From: CALBMX01 sp047629095
GTDB taxonomy: Bacteria > Planctomycetota > UBA1135 > GCA-002686595
Length of the DNA stretch: 6,077 bases
Direction of reading: 5' to 3'
Assembly (NCBI GenBank): GCA_047629095.1
Contig: JBLHWM010000230.1
Span: 1 to 6,077 of the forward strand
This document shows positions 4,645 through 6,077 of the stretch, piece by piece; the stretch's first letter is position 1, and each line of letters starts with the position of its first letter. The notes below the pieces were generated by a model, which was not told the origin of the DNA, ran no database searches, and saw nothing but the letters and a program-made list of their open reading frames with translations. The position numbers and the translations under genes were made by a program.

Positions 4645-6077
4645 ATGAACTCACTCTCTCTTCGCAACGCGCTCCCCTTCGCCGTCACCTCCCTCGCCTT
4701 GCTCGCAAGCACCAGTGATGCAGCTGCCCAGACGGACGCGGTCGCGGACCCTGTCCCCAAGGCCTACGCACACGTCGGGCCAGGCGCCTTCGAACTCCAG
4801 ATCGAGATCGAAGCTGCACTAAACACGAAAGGCGCCGAGTTGGAGACCAAGGACCTGCTGCATCGCCTAGGCCAGCTGCCCGAGGCTGCCCCCAGCTTAC
4901 CGCCGGCAATCCTGAGCTTGGCACAAGCCACGCCCTTCGCCTTGCCCGCCGCGGCCGAGTTCATGGGCGCCGAGCTTGCCCGCCTCGCCAAGAGCGATCC
5001 ACTTGGCCTACTACCGGAACTCGGAACAGGGATCGCTTCGATCGCCGATTGGGACGCGCCAACGACCTTGGATTGGGGCGCACCCGTTCCACCAAACGAC
5101 TCGACCCTAGAGCAGCACTTCGCCTGGCTCGAGGCGCGCCTCGTGCTCGCGGCGTCTTGCGTCGAGGAGGGGCTCGCGGATCTAAGCGCCGGGGATCGAG
5201 CCCATGTCGCGGAGCACTGGTCAGAGCTGACGGACCGGTTCGAGGGAAACATTAGCTTGGACAACGATTCGAATGCCGCGCGCCTCGGGCGCAACCTACG
5301 CACGGTCGAGATTGGCTCGCGCGTAAACCCCGCGCCGATGTTGCGCGCCATCGATGCCTTCCAGCCGTGCCTCGATCCCGACTACCTCGAAGACCTTGGC
5401 GAGGCTGCCTACAAGGCCAAGCACGACATCTGGGCCGAGACGGTTGCGACACACCAGACACCGCTCGGCTTGATCGTGATTGGTGGGAAGCTGGATGATG
5501 TGCACCGCTTCGGCACCCACGGAGAGGACTCCGGACCTGATGGCGTGGTGGCTCTTTGGATCGATCTTGGTGGCGATGACTTTTACGGCGGCAGCGTGGG
5601 CACGACGGTGAACCAAGCAGGTCGGCCAGTGATCCCGGTTGGCGTGGTGATTGACCTCGATGGCAACGACGCCTATGAAGCTGCCCAGGATGGGAGCATC
5701 GGCGCCGGAGTCTTGGGCCTCGGCATGATCATCGACGTCAAGGGCAACGATAGTTACATCGGACGGCGTTGGAGCCAGGGCGTTGGCTTCATGGGCGTTG
5801 GGCTTGTGATCGATGGGGAGGGCGACGATCGCTATCGCGCGAGATCCTTGGCCCAGGGCGCGGCGGCATGGGGCGTCGGCGGCGTCTTCGACCGATACGG
5901 TGCAGACAGGTTCACCGCCGAGCGCTTTGCCCAGGGCGTTGGCCTTCCGGGCGGCGTAGGTCTCTTGGGCAACGCTTGGGACGGGGACGAGTACTACTGC
6001 AAGGGCGAGTGGCCCAGCGGCTACGGGACCGCCGGTGTGTTCGAGGGCTGGGGCCAAGGTTGCGGTGTTGGCTTCCG
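4645..6077 (+). CDS. Exported protein with repeated D-x-x-G-(D/N)-D-x-Y motif, 3' end outside window
   Basis: The frame runs from ATG 4645 to the right edge without a stop, giving 477 residues so far. The N-terminus is a signal peptide (R7, hydrophobic core at about 10-22, likely cleavage after A28 in DAAAQ), so the product should be exported. ATG 4645 is preferred to the in-frame ATG 4633 because GGGG at 4635-4638 is suitably spaced and the signal peptide fits; the difference is four residues. Residues about 40-270 look mostly helical, are rich in Ala, Leu and Glu, and match nothing I recognise. From about residue 300 the protein becomes a Gly/Asp-rich repeat with at least six units carrying D-x-x-G-(D/N)-D-x-(Y/F). 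A second recurring motif, (A/S)-Q-G, lies between the cores. The even spacing suggests a beta-solenoid or beta-roll, possibly metal-binding through the paired aspartates, but this is inference. The gene starts 67 bases after the kinase on the same strand. Cysteines are few. Confidence 0.88.
   Translation, partial: MNSLSLRNALPFAVTSLALLASTSDAAAQTDAVADPVPKAYAHVGPGAFELQIEIEAALNTKGAELETKDLLHRLGQLPEAAPSLPPAILSLAQATPFALPAAAEFMGAELARLAKSDPLGLLPELGTGIASIADWDAPTTLDWGAPVPPNDSTLEQHFAWLEARLVLAASCVEEGLADLSAGDRAHVAEHWSELTDRFEGNISLDNDSNAARLGRNLRTVEIGSRVNPAPMLRAIDAFQPCLDPDYLEDLGEAAYKAKHDIWAETVATHQTPLGLIVIGGKLDDVHRFGTHGEDSGPDGVVALWIDLGGDDFYGGSVGTTVNQAGRPVIPVGVVIDLDGNDAYEAAQDGSIGAGVLGLGMIIDVKGNDSYIGRRWSQGVGFMGVGLVIDGEGDDRYRARSLAQGAAAWGVGGVFDRYGADRFTAERFAQGVGLPGGVGLLGNAWDGDEYYCKGEWPSGYGTAGVFEGWGQGCGVGF
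5563..5994 (+). repeat. Protein-level tandem repeat, period about 26-30 residues, in the exported repeat protein
   Basis: Core motifs begin at residues 307 (DLGGDDFY), 337 (DLDGNDAY), 364 (DVKGNDSY), 390 (DGEGDDRY), 416 (DRYGADRF) and 443 (NAWDGDEY, degenerate). The spacings are 30, 27, 26, 26 and 27 residues. A second marker, SQG or AQG followed by a Gly-rich stretch, recurs at 377, 403 and 429, again 26 residues apart, with GQG at 470. The first four units are preceded by a short hydrophobic strand (ALWI, GVVI, GMII, GLVI). The repeats are conserved as protein, not as DNA, which points to an old, selected structural repeat and not a recent tandem duplication. Confidence 0.85.

Noticed and set aside
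5563..5994. RTX-type calcium-binding nonapeptide repeats
   Set aside because: The Gly-Asp-Asp pieces look similar, but the period is 26-30 residues, not nine, and the core ends in Tyr with a separate A-Q-G motif in each unit.
5296..6057. A 253-codon open frame on the minus strand, antisense to the repeat protein
   Set aside because: The plus-strand frame is continuous, has a signal peptide and periodic conserved motifs. The antisense frame is explained by the repeated GAT/GGC-rich codons.

Overview
The window is GC-rich bacterial chromosomal DNA, densely coding, with six protein genes, two of them cut by the window edges. No RNA gene, mobile element or CRISPR array is visible. The gene set is MurNAc-6-phosphate recycling, a nitroreductase, a classical two-component pair, and two exported proteins with solenoid-like repeat character. 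This mix, together with the weak or absent Shine-Dalgarno sequences on several genes, fits a Gram-negative environmental bacterium. A planctomycete-like or myxobacterium-like lineage would be my guess, but that is inference and no marker gene here settles it.

Left part (1-944): the C-terminal third of MurQ (N-acetylmuramic acid 6-phosphate etherase) runs in from the left edge. It ends tail-to-tail, with a 4-base overlap, against a complete minus-strand nitroreductase-family flavoprotein gene. A short divergent spacer (945-1061) then separates the nitroreductase from an exported protein of about 434 residues with parallel beta-helix character (1062-2366).

Middle part (2367-4577): a 118-base spacer holds a possible weak terminator hairpin and a perfect 10-base palindrome. 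After it comes an OmpR-family response regulator (2485-3162), coupled through an ATGA stop/start overlap to a membrane sensor histidine kinase (3159-4577). All the residues needed for phosphotransfer are present in both proteins.

Right part (4578-6077): 67 bases after the kinase, on the same strand, starts a large exported protein that runs off the right edge. It has a signal peptide, an apparently helical N-terminal region of about 230 residues, and then a repeat with a period of about 26-30 residues built around an Asp-x-x-Gly-(Asp/Asn)-Asp-x-Tyr core. I do not recognise it as a named family.

How they may work together: the two-component system lies between two exported proteins of unknown function, all on the plus strand. 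It could be co-transcribed with, or regulate, the downstream repeat protein, but no shared operator was found and this remains inference. MurQ and the nitroreductase look like unrelated housekeeping neighbours.
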